A stretch of 8,656 nucleotides of DNA, taken from assembly GCA_030447145.1 (NCBI GenBank), contig JAUJLY010000097.1, forward strand, positions 1 to 8,656. The letters are read 5' to 3'. The position numbers were made by a program, and so were the translations under genes. Under the pieces are notes generated by a model. It had not been told where the DNA came from. It saw only the letters and a list, made by a program, of their open reading frames with translations, and made no database searches. Shown here in pieces: positions 7,025-8,656 of the stretch (position 1 is the stretch's first letter; each line of letters begins with the position of its first letter). The DNA is from Thermomicrobiales bacterium (lineage in GTDB: Bacteria; Chloroflexota; Chloroflexia; Thermomicrobiales; UBA6265).

Positions 7025-8431
7025 GTGGGAGAGACGAGGAAGTTGGAAGATAGGGAAGCAATCAAGAGCGCGCTCGAGTATGCTCCGCGGTTTCTGGAGT
7101 TCCAGCAGCCATATATGCCCTTCGTGGGCGCGCAGGTGGCAGTGCGGCATGACGGAGAGCTTCTCTTCAACCATGCAACCGGTTTCGCGGATCTGGGGAC
7201 CGAAACGCCGCTAATGGTGGATCACCTGTTCCGAATCGCGTCCCACTCCAAGACCTTCACCGGTGTGGCGTGCATGCAGCTGGTGGAACAGCGGAAGCTG
7301 CGGCTGGACGACGAGGCCAAGACGCATGTGCCTGAGCTCGAAGGGCCACCGATGGGCGGGGTGACGGTGAGGGAACTGCTGGCTCATGGATCCGGGATGA
7401 CGAGAGATGGAGAGGACAGCACCTTCTGGTCGCTCGATCGAACGTTCCCCGACAAGGAGGAGTTGCTGGACACGATCCGGCAGCATGGCAAGGTGTTGGA
7501 CTCGAATGAGCATTTCAAATACTCGAATATCGGGTATTCGCTTCTCGGTCTCATCATCGAAGGTGCATCCGGGCAGTCGTACCGTGACTACGTCACTCGC
7601 AACATCATCGACAAGCTTGGCTTGAAGGACACCGGTCCTGACTTCAACCTGGACAGGGCCGAAGAGTATGCGAAGGGCTATTCAAGCCGCGCGCACGGAC
7701 CTCAGCGCATCGAGATCGAGCATATCGACACCTATGCCGAGAGTTCCGCGACCGGTTTTTTCTCCACGGCCATGGAGCTGACAGACTACTTTCAGGCCCA
7801 TCTGGATGGCGACGTTCGGTTGCTTACAGATGGATCAAAGCGGCGCATGCGCCAGGTCCAGTGGACAATCTCGGACGACACGAAGTATGGCCTCGGGCTA
7901 AGTATCTCCATCGTCAATGGCCGGACCTACTATGGTCACGGTGGCGGATATCCGGGCCATATCACCATGTCGAAGCTGGACCTGGACCGAAAGCTCTCGA
8001 TATCGGTTTTTACCAACAGCAACGATGGTCCCGCTTTGACGCTCTGCACGGCAATCCTGCGCCTTATCGACCTTGCCCTGGAGGAGAAGGCGAAGACCGA
8101 GCCGAAAGAGGAGCAGACACTCGAACCTTTCGAGGGACGCTTCGCGATGCTGTGGGGAATCACGGATGTTGTGAACCTTGGTGGACGCCTGTATGCCTTG
8201 AATCCCGCGCTTGATAATCCGGCTTTGGAAGCGAATGAACTGGAAGTGGTGTCCGATACCGAACTGAAGGTGGTAGGGGATAAAGGTTTTGGAGCGTATG
8301 GGGAAACTATGCGCTACACATTCGATGAGGATGGCAGCGTTGAATACATCAAGGGTGGAGGCGGCACAAAGTTGGTTCCTGACGAGCGGTTCCAGCTCCC
8401 GGAGAAGGTCAAGCGGCCCACAAGGGCATAG
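7025..8431 (+). CDS. Beta-lactamase family serine hydrolase (PF00144; class C/D-aminopeptidase/esterase-like)
   Basis: This 468-residue protein has the class C beta-lactamase fold shared by AmpC, DD-peptidases, D-aminopeptidases, 6-aminohexanoate-dimer hydrolase and some esterases. The catalytic triad of motifs is complete: S73-H-S-K76 (SxxK) in RIASHSKTFTG, Y166-S-N168 in KYSNIGYSLLG, and HGG (305-307, in place of KTG) in YYGHGGGYPG. The catalytic domain ends near residue 350. After a charged linker (EEKAKTEPKEEQ) comes a C-terminal beta-rich domain of about 100 residues, common in PF00144 proteins. No signal peptide or membrane segment is seen, unusual for a penicillin-binding protein or periplasmic beta-lactamase. 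Start is uncertain: GTG at 7025, or TTG at 7043, which is closer to the purine-rich GGGAGAGACGAGG. An in-frame stop at 7013-7015 rules out anything earlier. It is the last gene of the M20 operon, 61 bp after the second peptidase. Confidence 0.9.
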   Translation: MGETRKLEDREAIKSALEYAPRFLEFQQPYMPFVGAQVAVRHDGELLFNHATGFADLGTETPLMVDHLFRIASHSKTFTGVACMQLVEQRKLRLDDEAKTHVPELEGPPMGGVTVRELLAHGSGMTRDGEDSTFWSLDRTFPDKEELLDTIRQHGKVLDSNEHFKYSNIGYSLLGLIIEGASGQSYRDYVTRNIIDKLGLKDTGPDFNLDRAEEYAKGYSSRAHGPQRIEIEHIDTYAESSATGFFSTAMELTDYFQAHLDGDVRLLTDGSKRRMRQVQWTISDDTKYGLGLSISIVNGRTYYGHGGGYPGHITMSKLDLDRKLSISVFTNSNDGPALTLCTAILRLIDLALEEKAKTEPKEEQTLEPFEGRFAMLWGITDVVNLGGRLYALNPALDNPALEANELEVVSDTELKVVGDKGFGAYGETMRYTFDEDGSVEYIKGGGGTKLVPDERFQLPEKVKRPTRA

Positions 8432-8487
8432 TGAAGCAAGGGTTTTAATGGCGTGATGTCAATACCGCCGGGCGCGGCGATATAAAC

Positions 8488-8520
8488 GAGCCGGTCCCGT
8501 TGCAGGACCGACTCTTTTTT
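8488..8520 (+). terminator. Rho-independent terminator of the M20/serine hydrolase operon
   Basis: GAG-C-CGGTCC (8488-8497) pairs with GGACCG-A-CTC (8505-8514) around the loop CGTTGCA, a 9-bp stem with one C/A mismatch, followed directly by six T residues (8515-8520). A small GC hairpin, CGCCG/CGGCG (8466-8479), lies just before it. On the opposite strand the stem is followed by only GTTTATAT, so it would be a weaker terminator in that direction. Confidence 0.9.
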
Positions 8521-8560
8521 CGGTGTACTGTTGCGTTGTAGAGAAACACTCGGCCCGAGG

Positions 8561-8603
8561 CTGGATGGGTGCTAGCCGGGCGCGTTCCCTAGCAGCCATC
8601 CAG
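8561..8603. repeat. Strong inverted repeat (43 bp) in the non-coding tail
   Basis: CTGGATGG (8561-8568) pairs with CCATCCAG (8596-8603) and TGCTAG (8570-8575) with CTAGCA (8589-8594), separated by one G/G mismatch, with a 13-base GC-rich loop. No T run follows on either strand, so it is not a simple terminator. A short palindrome, CTCGGCCCGAG (8549-8559), sits next to it. The structure lies in 225 bp with no gene. It could be part of a small RNA, an RNA leader or a protein site; no known riboswitch class was recognised. Confidence 0.6.
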
Positions 8604-8626
8604 TAGGTATGCGACGCGCAAGTCTG

Positions 8627-8632
8627 CATTAT
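8627..8632 (-). promoter_or_regulatory. Perfect TATAAT -10 box on the minus strand
   Basis: The minus strand carries TATAAT at 8632-8627. A -35 at the ideal 17-base spacing would be TCGCCC at 8656-8651, only a 3/6 match at the very edge of the window. If active, it would drive leftward transcription through the 43-bp hairpin towards the terminator stem at 8514-8488. Confidence 0.3.
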
Positions 8633-8639
8633 AGATGAT

Positions 8640-8652
8640 CCCCTTGACAAGG
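8640..8652. promoter_or_regulatory. 13-bp palindrome containing a plus-strand TTGACA (-35-like) at the right edge
   Basis: CCCTTG-A-CAAGGG is a perfect inverted repeat with a one-base centre, and it contains the consensus -35 hexamer TTGACA at 8643-8648. The matching -10 would fall about ten bases beyond the window end. It may be a repressor-controlled promoter for the next gene. The half-site CCCTTG/CAAGGG also forms the outer arms of the palindrome at 4266-4322. Confidence 0.35.
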
Positions 8653-8656
8653 GCGA

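Noticed and set aside
8459..8650. Minus-strand open frame of 63 codons in the tail
   Set aside because: It runs across the terminator stem and the 43-bp hairpin, has low-complexity Arg-rich composition and no convincing ribosome site, so a structured non-coding region is the better explanation.
8521..8656. tRNA, SRP RNA, T-box or known riboswitch in the non-coding tail
   Set aside because: No cloverleaf with a GGTTCGA-type arm, no SRP GGAAG loop, no T-box sequence and no conserved riboswitch core was found on either strand by eye.
1..8656. Mobile element, CRISPR array, defence system or prophage
   Set aside because: No transposase, integrase, direct-repeat array, toxin-antitoxin pair or phage gene is visible; the genes are complete metabolic families with consistent codon style.

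Overview
The window looks like bacterial chromosome of moderately high GC. Genes are tightly packed, Shine-Dalgarno sites are good, two neighbouring gene pairs overlap by ATGA, and intrinsic terminators are present. There are no tRNA or rRNA genes, insertion sequences, phage genes or CRISPR repeats. The gene families (split transketolase, IolE-like isomerase, NagD-like HAD phosphatase, paired M20 peptidases with a PF00144 serine hydrolase) fit a soil or thermophilic heterotroph such as a Chloroflexota (Thermomicrobia-like) or actinobacterial lineage. That placement is inferred from gene content and style, not from a marker gene.

Left half, minus strand (about 1-4253). Read in transcription order: a DJ-1/PfpI-family protein (4253-3738) with its own intrinsic terminator; a NagD-like HAD-IIA phosphatase (3625-2759) behind a possible extended -10 promoter; then, behind a good sigma70-type promoter (TTGACT-17-TACGAT), an operon of a TIM-barrel sugar isomerase/epimerase or inosose-dehydratase-like protein (2671-1718), a transketolase N-terminal subunit (1721-846) and a transketolase C-terminal subunit (849 to past the left edge, 283 codons visible). 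The last three genes are joined by two successive ATGA overlaps. This suggests stoichiometric production of a two-subunit TPP enzyme and a coupled sugar isomerase in one carbohydrate pathway.

Right half, plus strand (about 4355-8520). A divergent intergenic region of about 100 bp with an imperfect palindrome separates the two halves. It is followed by an operon of an ArgE/DapE-type M20 metallohydrolase, a second M20 dipeptidase-type metallohydrolase of the CNDP-like branch, and a beta-lactamase-fold serine hydrolase (SxxK, YSN, HGG). A strong intrinsic terminator closes it at 8488-8520. None of the three has an evident signal peptide, so they probably work together in the cytoplasm on an imported peptide or amide substrate.

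Tail (8521-8656). No gene is seen. The stretch holds a strong 43-nt hairpin, a minus-strand TATAAT box, and a TTGACA inside a 13-bp palindrome at the right edge. It could be a promoter region for a gene outside the window or a small structured RNA. Nothing here is a clear new defence or mobile system. The best leads are the substrates of the two operons and the structured intergenic regions.
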